64,000 bases of DNA from WHSW01 sp033856255 (GTDB taxonomy: Bacteria > Actinomycetota > Thermoleophilia > Solirubrobacterales > 70-9). Within the stretch, counting starts at the first letter, position 1, and each line of letters begins with the position of its first letter. The translations under genes were made by a program, and so were the position numbers. The DNA lies in NCBI GenBank assembly GCA_033856255.1, contig JAWVFH010000046.1, positions 85,399 through 149,398 of the forward strand. Direction: 5' to 3'. Positions 42,127 through 49,641 of the stretch are shown in pieces. The notes beneath the pieces were generated by a model. It saw only the letters and a list, made by a program, of their open reading frames with translations. It searched no databases and was not told where the DNA came from.

Positions 42127-43775
42127 GCGAGCCCCAGCTCGTGGGGAAAGTGCTTGAGCAGACTGCGGATGGGCGCTGGCATGCCTCCTCCGTGTGCACA
42201 GAGGCTACCGACCTCAAGGGCCTCCAGGAGGTCCTCGAGCCGCGCGCGATCGACCGGTTGATCCGCCACGAACATGTCGTGTGCGCGCGCGAGCCCGATC
42301 CGGCACGGGAAGCACTTGCCGCAGCTCTCGTGGGCGCCGAAATGCAGAAGGTGACGGGCGACGTCGCGCATGTCGGTTCGGTCGTCGAAGGCCAGGATCC
42401 CCCCATGCCCGAGCATGCAGCCCTCGTCCGCCAGCGGCCCGAAGTCGAACGGGACCTCCATGCGAGCGGCCGGCAGGATCCCGCCGAGCGGGCCTCCGAT
42501 CTGCAGCGCCTTGATCGTCCGTCCGTCCCGGAGCCCGCCGGCGAGGTCCTCGCACAGGTCGGCGACCGGCATCCCGAAGGGCACCTCGTAGACACCCGGG
42601 CGGGTAAAGCGCTCGTTGAAGCAGACGAGCTTCGTGCCCGGGGTGGCACCGGGGCTGAGCCCGCGGTAGGCGCCCGCGCCCGCCCGTGCGATGAACGGCA
42701 CGTTGCACAGCGTCTCGACGTTGTTGACGACCGTCGGCCGGCCGTGGAGCCCGCGCTGGGCCGGGAACGGGGGCCGGGCGGAGACGGTGCCACGCAGGCC
42801 CTGGAGGCAGGCGAGGAGCGCCGTCTCCTCGCCGACCACGTAGGACCCCGCTCCCTCGATCACGGTCACGTCGAAGTCGAAGCGGGTCCCGGCGATCCCG
42901 GTGCCGAGCCAGCCCTCCTCGCGAGCCCGGCGTGCCGCCTCCTCGAGCACGGGCTTCGACAGGGGGTACTCGGAGCGGGTGAGCACGAACCCGTGCTCGG
43001 CTCCGACGGCGTACCCGGCCAGCGCCATGCCTTCCAGCAGGAGCGCCGGGCTGCGTTCCATCAGGTACTTGTCGATGTACGAGCCCGGGTCGCCCTCGTC
43101 GCCGTTGGCGACGATGAACTTCTCGTCGCCCTCGGCCGCTCGCGTGAACTCCCACTTCCGGCCGGCCGGGAACCCGGCGCCCCCCCGCCCGCGAACGTCA
43201 GCCTCCTTGACCTCCTCGAGCAGCTGCTCGGGCGTCAGCTCCTCGAGCGCCCGCCGCAAGCCGGACCAGTCCCCCGGGACGGTTAGCACCGGCTCGTCGA
43301 ACAGGGACTGCCACTCGGGCTCCGCGGCCTGCGTGCACTCGCCGGCGAGGACCCGCTCGACGACGCCGGGGCCGGCGTCGATCACGTCGCCGTCGCGGAC
43401 CGCCGGAGAGGAATGGCAGAAGCCCAGGCAGACGGTCTCGGCGAGCGATACCGATCCGTCCTCGGTGCGCTCTCCGAGGTCGAGCCCGAGCCCCTCGCGG
43501 ATCCGGTCGACGTGCGCATCGCCGGTGGCCGCGAAGCACGCGCTCCCGGTGCACACGCGGACGTGGCGCACGCCGCGCTGCTGGAGCAGGTCGTCGTAGA
43601 AGGTCGAGACGCCGTAAACGGTGGCCTCTGGCAGCCCGGATCGCCTGGCGGCCTCGCGGCGATCGGAGTCGGTGATCTCTCCGTTGCGCTCGAGCGCCTC
43701 CTTCAGCACCTCGAGCGCGGTCGGCGCGGACTCGCCGTGATGGCGGCGCACGAGCTCGACCAGGTTCTTCGACAA
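42123..43775 (-). CDS. NAD-binding flavin subunit, NuoE-NuoF fusion (formate dehydrogenase beta)
   Basis: 550 residues. The first ~150 are NuoE-like thioredoxin-fold [2Fe-2S] with Cys75, Cys80, Cys116, Cys120. The rest is NuoF-like: GRGGAGFPAGRKWEF (FMN/NADH site), YVVGEETALLACLQG, and ESCGKCFPCRIG for a [4Fe-4S] cluster. In FdsGBA-type NAD-dependent formate dehydrogenases these are two proteins (FdsG, FdsB); here they are joined. The subunit reduces NAD+ with electrons from formate. The gene begins 12 bases after mgsC, joining formate oxidation to the methylamine operon. Confidence 0.92.
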   Translation of the reverse strand: MSKNLVELVRRHHGESAPTALEVLKEALERNGEITDSDRREAARRSGLPEATVYGVSTFYDDLLQQRGVRHVRVCTGSACFAATGDAHVDRIREGLGLDLGERTEDGSVSLAETVCLGFCHSSPAVRDGDVIDAGPGVVERVLAGECTQAAEPEWQSLFDEPVLTVPGDWSGLRRALEELTPEQLLEEVKEADVRGRGGAGFPAGRKWEFTRAAEGDEKFIVANGDEGDPGSYIDKYLMERSPALLLEGMALAGYAVGAEHGFVLTRSEYPLSKPVLEEAARRAREEGWLGTGIAGTRFDFDVTVIEGAGSYVVGEETALLACLQGLRGTVSARPPFPAQRGLHGRPTVVNNVETLCNVPFIARAGAGAYRGLSPGATPGTKLVCFNERFTRPGVYEVPFGMPVADLCEDLAGGLRDGRTIKALQIGGPLGGILPAARMEVPFDFGPLADEGCMLGHGGILAFDDRTDMRDVARHLLHFGAHESCGKCFPCRIGLARAHDMFVADQPVDRARLEDLLEALEVGSLCAHGGGMPAPIRSLLKHFPHELGLA

Positions 43776-43787
43776 GGTCTCCTCAGG

Positions 43788-45110
43788 CTACTGCTGGTCT
43801 TGGCCCGGAATCCAGGCCGTCCCCGCCAGGGGCACCTTTGACATCGCCGCCGCCTCCAGCGTCAGCGCCACCATGTCCTCCGGCTCGAGGTTGTGGACGT
43901 GCGACTTGCCGCATGCCCGCGCGAGCGTCTGGGCCTCGAGCACCATCGCCCGCAGGTAGTTGGCCAGCCGGCGCCCGCCCAACTCGGGGTCGAACCGCCC
44001 TGCGAGCTCGGGATCCTGGGTCGAGATCCCGGCCGGGTCGCGACCCTCGTGCCAGTCGTCGTAGTAGCCGGCGGCGGTGCCGATCTCCGCGTAGCCCTCC
44101 TCGTGCTCGGGGGAGTTGTCGCCGAGCGCGATCACGGCGGCGACGCCGATCGAGACGGCGTCGGCGCCGAGCGCCAGCGCCTTGGCGACGTCGGCGCCCG
44201 AGCGGATGCCGCCGGAGACGATCAGCTGGACCTTGCGGTGCATGTCGAGCTCCTGCAGCGACCGGACGGCCTCGGGGATCGCCGCGATGATCGGGATGCC
44301 CACGTGCTCGATGAACACCTCCTGGCTCGCCGCCGTGCCGCCCTCCATCCCGTCGAGCACGATCACGTCGGCGCCCGCCTTGACCGCGAGGGCGACGTCG
44401 AAGTAGGTCCGCGTCGCGCCGATCTTCACGTACACCGGTTTCTTCCAATCCGTGATCTCGCGCAGCTCGCCGATCTTGATCTCGAGGTCGTCGGGTCCCG
44501 TCCAGTCCGGGTGGCGGCACGCGCTGCGCTGGTCGATGCCCATCGGCAGGTCGCGCATCTCGGCCACGCGGTCGGAGATCTTCTGGCCGAGCAGCATTCC
44601 GCCGCCGCCTGGCTTCGCGCCCTGGCCGACCACGACCTCCACCGCGTCGGCGCGCCGCAGGTCGTCGGGATTCATCCCGTAGCGCGACGGAAGGATCTGG
44701 TAGACGAGCTTGCTGGAGTGCTCGCGCTCTTCGGGGAGCATCCCGCCGTCCCCGGTGGTCGTGCTGGTGCCCATCGCGCTCGCGCCCCGGCCAAGCGCCT
44801 CCTTCGCCGGCGCCGAGAGCGCCCCGAAGCTCATGCCCGCGATCGTGATCGGGATCTCGAGGTGGATCGGCTCGCTCGCGAACCGGGTCCCCAGCGTGAC
44901 GTCGGTCGCGCAGCGCTCGCGATAGCCCTCGAGCGGATAGCGCGACACGCTCGCGCCGAGGAACAGCAGGTCGTCGAAGTGCGGCACTCGGCGCTTGGCG
45001 CCGAACCCGCGGATGTCGTAGATCCCCTCCCGCGCCATGCGGTGGATCTCGTGAATCGTGTTGCGGTCGAACAGCGCCGACTCGCGCAGGCCCGGCCGCG
45101 GTGGCGACAT
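43788..45110 (-). CDS. mgsC: N-methylglutamate synthase FMN subunit MgsC-like (GltB-type)
   Basis: 440 residues equal to the FMN/synthase domain of glutamate synthase: ITIAGMSFGALSAPAKEALG, STTTGDGGMLPEE, MGIDQRSACRHPDW, VIVLDGMEGGTAAS and LIVSGGIRSGADVAKALALG (phosphate-binding). At the place where GltB has its Fe-S cysteines, this protein reads YYDDWHEGRDPAGISTQ and has none. In the N-methylglutamate pathway, MgsABC transfers the methylamide nitrogen group to make N-methylglutamate. ATG 45110 overlaps the mgsB stop by one base (TGATG). Confidence 0.85.
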   Translation of the reverse strand: MSPPRPGLRESALFDRNTIHEIHRMAREGIYDIRGFGAKRRVPHFDDLLFLGASVSRYPLEGYRERCATDVTLGTRFASEPIHLEIPITIAGMSFGALSAPAKEALGRGASAMGTSTTTGDGGMLPEEREHSSKLVYQILPSRYGMNPDDLRRADAVEVVVGQGAKPGGGGMLLGQKISDRVAEMRDLPMGIDQRSACRHPDWTGPDDLEIKIGELREITDWKKPVYVKIGATRTYFDVALAVKAGADVIVLDGMEGGTAASQEVFIEHVGIPIIAAIPEAVRSLQELDMHRKVQLIVSGGIRSGADVAKALALGADAVSIGVAAVIALGDNSPEHEEGYAEIGTAAGYYDDWHEGRDPAGISTQDPELAGRFDPELGGRRLANYLRAMVLEAQTLARACGKSHVHNLEPEDMVALTLEAAAMSKVPLAGTAWIPGQDQQ

Positions 45111-45808
45111 CAGTACTCCCCCGCGTGGTCGACGTCGAAGTTGTAGAGCCTGCGAGCGGAGCCGTAGCGCCGGAACTCGCCGACGTCGTAGCCGGCCTCC
45201 GCCTGCTCGAGCAGCCGCCCCAGCTCCTCGCGGTGCTCGTCGCGCATCTCCTTCTCGACGCAGTCGGCGCCGAGGCCCACGACGTCCCCGCGCACGTACA
45301 CGTGGGCCTCGTAGATCGAGTCGCCGAGCCCGTCGCCGGCATCGCCGCACACCACGAGCACGCCCCGCTGCGCCATGAACCCGGCGACATGGCCGACCGA
45401 GCCGAAGACCACGATCTCGACGCCCTTCATCGAGATCCCGCAGCGCGCGGACGCGCTGCCGTGGATCACCACGAGCCCCCCGCGACCCGTGGCCGCCGCG
45501 GATTGGCTCGCGTCGCCCTCCACGACGACGGTGCCCGACATGATGTTCTCCGCGACGCCGACGCCCGCGTTGCCCTCGACCCGCACGGTCGCCCGCTTGT
45601 TCATGCCGGCGCAGTAGTAGCCCACGTGCCCGGCGATCTCAACCTCGATCGGCGCGTCGAGTCCGACCGCCACGGAATGCGCGCCGCCCGGGTTGGTGAT
45701 CCGCCAGTGCGACGTGTCGGACGGATCGAGGTCGTGCAGCCGCTGGTTCAGCTCGCGCACTGTGGCGTTCGCGAGGTCGACGGACTCCACGGCCGCTGCC
45801 ACGTTCAC
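45110..45808 (-). CDS. mgsB: N-methylglutamate synthase GXGXG subunit MgsB-like
   Basis: 232 residues forming the GXGXG beta-helix domain of glutamate synthase: VGYYCAGMNKRATVRVEGNA, AENIMSGTVVVEGDAS, GFMAQRGVLVVCGDAGDGLG and VYVRGDVVGLGADC. This domain is structural and channels the substrate between the other two subunits. ATG overlaps the mgsA stop by four bases, and its own stop overlaps mgsC, so mgsA-B-C are tightly coupled. Confidence 0.87.
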   Translation of the reverse strand: MNVAAAVESVDLANATVRELNQRLHDLDPSDTSHWRITNPGGAHSVAVGLDAPIEVEIAGHVGYYCAGMNKRATVRVEGNAGVGVAENIMSGTVVVEGDASQSAAATGRGGLVVIHGSASARCGISMKGVEIVVFGSVGHVAGFMAQRGVLVVCGDAGDGLGDSIYEAHVYVRGDVVGLGADCVEKEMRDEHREELGRLLEQAEAGYDVGEFRRYGSARRLYNFDVDHAGEY

Positions 45809-46713
45809 GCGACCTTCGCCCGCTCCCAGGAGTACACGCGCCCGGGCTCGGGCTCCCAGACCTCGGCGTCCTCGGCGCCCGGGAGCACCGAGATCGCGCG
45901 GTACTCGGACGCCATCGCCACCCAGCCGTCGGTCTCCGCGAGCACCGCCGGCTTGCAGGCGATCGGGTCGCGCAGCACGGCGAAGCCGTCGATCGTGCCG
46001 ACGGCGAAGGTGTAGAAGCCATCCAGGTCCACGAGGCAGGCGCGGAGCGCCTGCTCGAGGTCGTCTCCCTCCTTGAGCCGCCAGGTGAGGTAGCCGGCCG
46101 CGACCTCTGTGTCGTTGTCGGTCTGGAACTCGATCCCGCGCCTGCGCAGTTCCATGCGCAGGCGGTTGTGGTTGGAGAGGGAGCCGTTGTGCACGAGGCA
46201 GAGGTCGAGGCCGGTGGAGAACGGATGCGAGTGCTCGGTGGTCACGGCGCTCTCGGTCGCCATCCGCGTGTGCCCGAGCGCATGTGTGGCCGCGACGTCG
46301 CCGAGCTCGAAGCGCTCGACGAACTCGCGCGGATCGACCGCCTCCTTGTAGATCTCGATCCGCTCACCGATGCTCATCACGCGCAGGTCAGGTCGGCGCT
46401 CGGCGAACCAGCGCTGCGCATCGGCCGGCTCGCCGGCGACGACGAAGAGCGCGTGCGAGGCCCGCACCTCGGGCCCGGCCTCGCCGCCGAACTCCTCGGC
46501 CAGCTCGCCGGCGAGCGCCGACCAGGGCTCGCCGGGGTCCGGCGAGAACACGGAGACCTTGCACGATCCGGGCGGGGCCGGATCCCGGTACAGGGCGACG
46601 CCGGCGCTGTCGGGCCCGCGATCGGCGAGCTGCGACAGCATCGCGCTCAGGTGCGCGCCAAGCCGCTCCTCGACGTCGGTTGATTTGCTGAACAGTCCGG
46701 CGATCCCGCACAT
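45805..46713 (-). CDS. mgsA: N-methylglutamate synthase amidotransferase subunit MgsA-like
   Basis: 302 residues of the class II (Ntn) glutamine amidotransferase family: MCGIAGLFS puts the nucleophile at Cys2 after Met removal, then LADRGPDSAGVALYR, ALGHTRMATESAV, VHNGSLSNHNRLR and FQTDNDTEVAA. In this pathway it should act on gamma-glutamylmethylamide rather than glutamine. ATG is 18 bases after the gmaS stop and overlaps mgsB. Confidence 0.87.
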   Translation of the reverse strand: MCGIAGLFSKSTDVEERLGAHLSAMLSQLADRGPDSAGVALYRDPAPPGSCKVSVFSPDPGEPWSALAGELAEEFGGEAGPEVRASHALFVVAGEPADAQRWFAERRPDLRVMSIGERIEIYKEAVDPREFVERFELGDVAATHALGHTRMATESAVTTEHSHPFSTGLDLCLVHNGSLSNHNRLRMELRRRGIEFQTDNDTEVAAGYLTWRLKEGDDLEQALRACLVDLDGFYTFAVGTIDGFAVLRDPIACKPAVLAETDGWVAMASEYRAISVLPGAEDAEVWEPEPGRVYSWERAKVA

Positions 46714-46731
46714 GAGCTCATTCCCCTGATC

Positions 46732-48102
46732 TCAAAACAGCTGCAGGTAGCGGTCGAGTTCCCACTGTGTGACCTGCTCGTGCGCCATCCTCCACTCGCG
46801 GCGCTTGCAACGGACGAAGTAGTCGACGTAGTCCTCCTCGCCCACCGAGCCCAGGGCCTTGCGCAGGACCTCGTCGCCCTCGAGCTCGCGGGTCGCGTCG
46901 AGCAGGTTCTCGGGCAGCGTCTCGATGCCCATCTCGCGCCGGTCGGCCTCGCTGGTCTCGTACATGTTCGCGGTCGTCGGGTCGCCCGGATCGAGCCCGC
47001 GCTCGATCCCGTCGAGGCCGGCGGCCAGGATCGCCGTCGCAGCGAGGTACGGATTGCAGGAGCCGTCGACCGTCCGGTCCTCGATCCGGCCCGCCTCGGG
47101 GATCCGCAGCATCATCGTCCGGTTGTTCCAGCCGTAGGTGACGTACGCCGGGGCCCAGGTGGCGCCGCTGGTCGGAGCGCCGATCACCAGCCGCTTGTAG
47201 GAGGAAACGGTTGGGGCGGTCAACGCGATGTAGGCCTTCGCGTGCGCCTTCAGCCCGGCGATGAACTGGTAGGCAACTTCGCTCAGGCCGAGGCCCCGAG
47301 GGTCGTCGGCTGCATCGCGCTCGAACAGGTTCGCCTCCCCGTCCCACAGGCTCATGTGGAAGTGGCACCCGTTGCCGGTCAGGTGGGCGAACGGCTTCGG
47401 CATGAAGGTGGCAATCAGTCCGCGCTCCTGCGCCAGCGCCTCCACCATGTAGCGGTAGAACACCGCCCGGTCGCAGGTCGTGAGCGCGTCGGCGAAGTCC
47501 CAGTTCTGCTCGAACTGCCCGTTGGCGTCCTCGTGGTCGGTCGCGTAGAGGTTCCAGCCGAGCGAGTTCACGTGGCGGACGACGTCGGCGACGAAGTCGA
47601 ATGAGCGGGTGAGCGCGCGGATGTCGTAACAGGGCTGCTCGAGCGTGTCGAGCGGGTCGGCGATCTCGATCCCGCCATCCTCGGTCTGACGGACCAGGAA
47701 GTACTCCAGCTCGCAGCCGATCTTCAACTCGAAGCCCGCGTCCCGCGCGCGCTCGAGCTGGTGGCGCAGGATCGTCCGCGGGCAGTACGGCCACTCCTCG
47801 CCCTCCACGGTCGCGTCGCAGGCGAACCAGGCGATCTCGGGCTTCCACGGCAGCCGCGTGAAGCTGCCGACGTCCGGCATCGCGATCAGGTCGGGGTTGT
47901 CGGGAGTCTGACCGATGTCTCCCGCCGCGAAGCCGGCAAAGCCGGCGCCGTCGGCGAGCAGTCCCTCGAGCTGCTGGGAAGGAATCAGCTTCGCGCTTGG
48001 CTTCGCGTGCATGTCCACGAACTGCGCGAACAGGAACTCGATCCCCTCCTCGGCGACCGTGCGACGGACGTCGTCGGCCGTCGGGCGTTGAGAGCCGCTC
48101 AT
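46732..48102 (-). CDS. gmaS: Gamma-glutamylmethylamide synthetase (glutamine-synthetase family)
   Basis: 456 residues of the glutamine synthetase fold: KIGCELEYFLVR (metal Glu), DHEDANGQFEQNWDF, IATFMPKPF, GNGCHFHMSLWDG (ATP/metal His), YGWNNRTMMLRIPEAGRIED and DGSCNPYLAATAILAAGLDG. Together with mgsABC, sox-type dehydrogenase and C1 genes, the best call is GmaS, which ligates methylamine to glutamate using ATP; GlnT-type glutamine synthetase is the alternative. ATG 48102 follows GATACC by five bases. Upstream lie two copies of CCACATATG in opposite orientation. Confidence 0.82.
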   Translation of the reverse strand: MSGSQRPTADDVRRTVAEEGIEFLFAQFVDMHAKPSAKLIPSQQLEGLLADGAGFAGFAAGDIGQTPDNPDLIAMPDVGSFTRLPWKPEIAWFACDATVEGEEWPYCPRTILRHQLERARDAGFELKIGCELEYFLVRQTEDGGIEIADPLDTLEQPCYDIRALTRSFDFVADVVRHVNSLGWNLYATDHEDANGQFEQNWDFADALTTCDRAVFYRYMVEALAQERGLIATFMPKPFAHLTGNGCHFHMSLWDGEANLFERDAADDPRGLGLSEVAYQFIAGLKAHAKAYIALTAPTVSSYKRLVIGAPTSGATWAPAYVTYGWNNRTMMLRIPEAGRIEDRTVDGSCNPYLAATAILAAGLDGIERGLDPGDPTTANMYETSEADRREMGIETLPENLLDATRELEGDEVLRKALGSVGEEDYVDYFVRCKRREWRMAHEQVTQWELDRYLQLF

Positions 48103-48115
48103 ACCTGGAGGTATC

Positions 48116-48176
48116 CCACATATGCGCGCCCCGGGCAATGGAAGCGCACGCCAGGATTTGCGAAGGTCATATGTGG
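48116..48176. promoter_or_regulatory. Inverted CCACATATG pair upstream of gmaS (possible operator)
   Basis: CCACATATG at 48116-48124 and its reverse complement CATATGTGG at 48168-48176 lie 52 bases apart in the 87-base gap between the R2lox stop and the gmaS start. I found no further copies in the window. Spacing of about five helical turns suits a looping or dimeric regulator. Confidence 0.5.
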
Positions 48177-48189
48177 CGCGTTCACACAG

Positions 48190-49149
48190 CTACCCCGCCT
48201 CGACCCCGACCACGAAGTCGATTTCGGGATCGAGGATCTGCTCGATCAGCTCCGCGTCGGCGGTGATGCCCATCTCGCGGCAACGGTTGCGGTAGTGGCG
48301 CACCTTCTGCCGCTGGTATTTGTCGACCTCGAGCCCCGGAACCGCCTTCTGGTACTCGACCAGGCCGACCAGGTTGCCGCGGTAGCGGTCGAAGACCTCG
48401 TGCACGAGCGCCTCGTACTCGGGGTGCGCCTCGATCAGGATCCGGCAGGCCTGGGTCCCGAACGTGATGTGGCGGCCCTCGTCCATGAGGATCTGCTTGA
48501 ACCCCTGTCGCAGGCCGGGAAAGGCGTCCCACAGGTTGGTCGTGTCGATCACGATCTCGTAGGAGGGCATGGTCAGCACGCCCTCCACGAAGCCGTTGTA
48601 GGCCGCCGAGAAGCGGACGAACGCGCGCTCGATCTCCTCGCGGTCACCATCGATCGCGGCGCGCAGCAGGTCGTCGCCGTACTCCGGCAGCGCCTCGTGA
48701 AGCACGTCGCGGACCTCGAACCGGCCGCTCGGGTCCACCGTCTTGCCACGGACCAGGAAGTGCCGCGCCACCTCCTCGGGCTCGAGCACGCCGACCACCT
48801 CGTCGTGCCACCGCATGAAGAACTCGGCGTGCTTTGCCTCCTCCATGAGGAACGTCGCGAGGTAAGTGACCCAGTCGAAGCGGCCGAGCGCGTGCGAAGC
48901 CGCGATCATCGGGACCAGCTGGTCGGTGACCGCCTGCTCGCCGGCCAGGAAGCGGATCGTGACGCCGAGCAGACCGCGGCGCCGGTCACTATCGATGCGC
49001 TGCCAGTCAGCGACGTCGTTCGTGAAGTCCAGGTCGTCCACGTTCCACACCCGGTTGATCGCGAACTTGTACTTGCGGTAGATCGGCCCTTCGACCATCT
49101 CGCGCGTGAAGTGGAAGCGGGCCACGACATCCGGGTCCAGGTCGCTCAC
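48190..49149 (-). CDS. R2-like ligand-binding oxidase (R2lox)
   Basis: 319 residues of the ferritin-like R2 fold. Predicted metal ligands are Glu71 (LAGEQAV), Glu104 and His107 (MEEAKHAEFF), Glu189 (YNGFVEGVL), Glu224 and His227 (MDEGRHITFG). Val74 (Glu+3) and Tyr184 (Glu-5) occupy the positions of the Val-Tyr ether crosslink of characterised R2lox proteins, and the spacing of ligands matches them. R2lox enzymes hold a Mn/Fe site and a long-chain ligand; their natural reaction is unknown. GTG 49149 overlaps the DUF1059 stop (GTGA). It lies directly upstream of gmaS in the same orientation. Confidence 0.85.
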   Translation of the reverse strand: MSDLDPDVVARFHFTREMVEGPIYRKYKFAINRVWNVDDLDFTNDVADWQRIDSDRRRGLLGVTIRFLAGEQAVTDQLVPMIAASHALGRFDWVTYLATFLMEEAKHAEFFMRWHDEVVGVLEPEEVARHFLVRGKTVDPSGRFEVRDVLHEALPEYGDDLLRAAIDGDREEIERAFVRFSAAYNGFVEGVLTMPSYEIVIDTTNLWDAFPGLRQGFKQILMDEGRHITFGTQACRILIEAHPEYEALVHEVFDRYRGNLVGLVEYQKAVPGLEVDKYQRQKVRHYRNRCREMGITADAELIEQILDPEIDFVVGVEAG

Positions 49150-49313
49150 CGTCCATCGACCTCCGTCGCCATGTCAACGATCACGTCCTCGAGCTCGAAG
49201 CTGTCGTGCGCCTCGGCCACATGCGCTTGCACGGCCTCGATCAGTGTCCGCTCGTCGGCCGCCTGGATCTCGACGTCGCAGCCGGCATCGAGACAGCGGT
49301 ATGCGAGCGTCAT
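49146..49313 (-). CDS. DUF1059-like small protein
   Basis: 55 residues, too short for many gene finders. It reads MTLAYRCLDAGCDVEIQA, then LIEAVQAHVAEAHDS and an acidic tail. The pattern of two early Cys and a HxxxxH helix (His31, His36) fits the DUF1059 family. ATG 49313 is 5 bases after GACTAT (49324-49319), a possible -10. Its stop overlaps the R2lox GTG, so the two are coupled. Function unknown; Cys2His2-like metal binding is conceivable. Confidence 0.7.
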   Translation of the reverse strand: MTLAYRCLDAGCDVEIQAADERTLIEAVQAHVAEAHDSFELEDVIVDMATEVDGR

Positions 49314-49324
49314 CACCGATAGTC

Positions 49325-49353
49325 TTGCGTCTTTGTACCAATTTGTCTAGTGT
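49325..49353 (+). promoter_or_regulatory. Promoter of the soxDAGB-fhs operon, divergent control region
   Basis: TTGCGT (49325-49330), 17-base spacer, TAGTGT (49348-49353). The 73-base gap between the divergent DUF1059 and soxD starts also holds the minus-strand GACTAT (49324-49319), so both operons start from overlapping promoters and could be switched together. Confidence 0.5.
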
Positions 49354-49386
49354 GTGCCCGGAGGCCCAAGGTGCGGCCTTCAGCAG

Positions 49387-49641
49387 ATGTCGTTCCAGCT
49401 CACCTGTCCAAACTGTGGCGTACGCGAGGTCACCGACTTCGCGTACGGCGGTGAGGTCGTCCCGCGGCCGACCGCGAAGCCGTCCGAGCGCGAGCTGAAC
49501 GCGTACAACTACTTCCGCCGCAACGTCGCCGGCATGCAGCGGGAATGGTGGTATCACCGCTCGGGGTGCCGGGCGTGGTTCCTCGCCGAGCGCGACACGA
49601 CCACCAACGAGGTGCGGTGGGTGGGGCTCCCCGGAGAATGA
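49387..49641 (+). CDS. soxD: Sarcosine oxidase/N-methylglutamate dehydrogenase delta-type subunit
   Basis: 84 residues. The zinc site is LTCPNCGVREV with a second pair in WWYHRSGCRAWF, the hallmark of SoxD (delta). WWYHRSGC and ERDTTTNEV are highly typical of the family. ATG 49387 is preferred over the GTG at 49354, which would lie before the likely transcription start. The stop overlaps the soxA ATG (ATGA). In N-methylglutamate dehydrogenase the homologue is one of four subunits (MgdABCD). Confidence 0.88.
   Translation: MSFQLTCPNCGVREVTDFAYGGEVVPRPTAKPSERELNAYNYFRRNVAGMQREWWYHRSGCRAWFLAERDTTTNEVRWVGLPGE

Noticed and set aside
49354..49386. GTG at 49354 as the soxD start
   Set aside because: It lies immediately after the -10 box TAGTGT, before the expected transcript start; ATG 49387 also matches the family start better.
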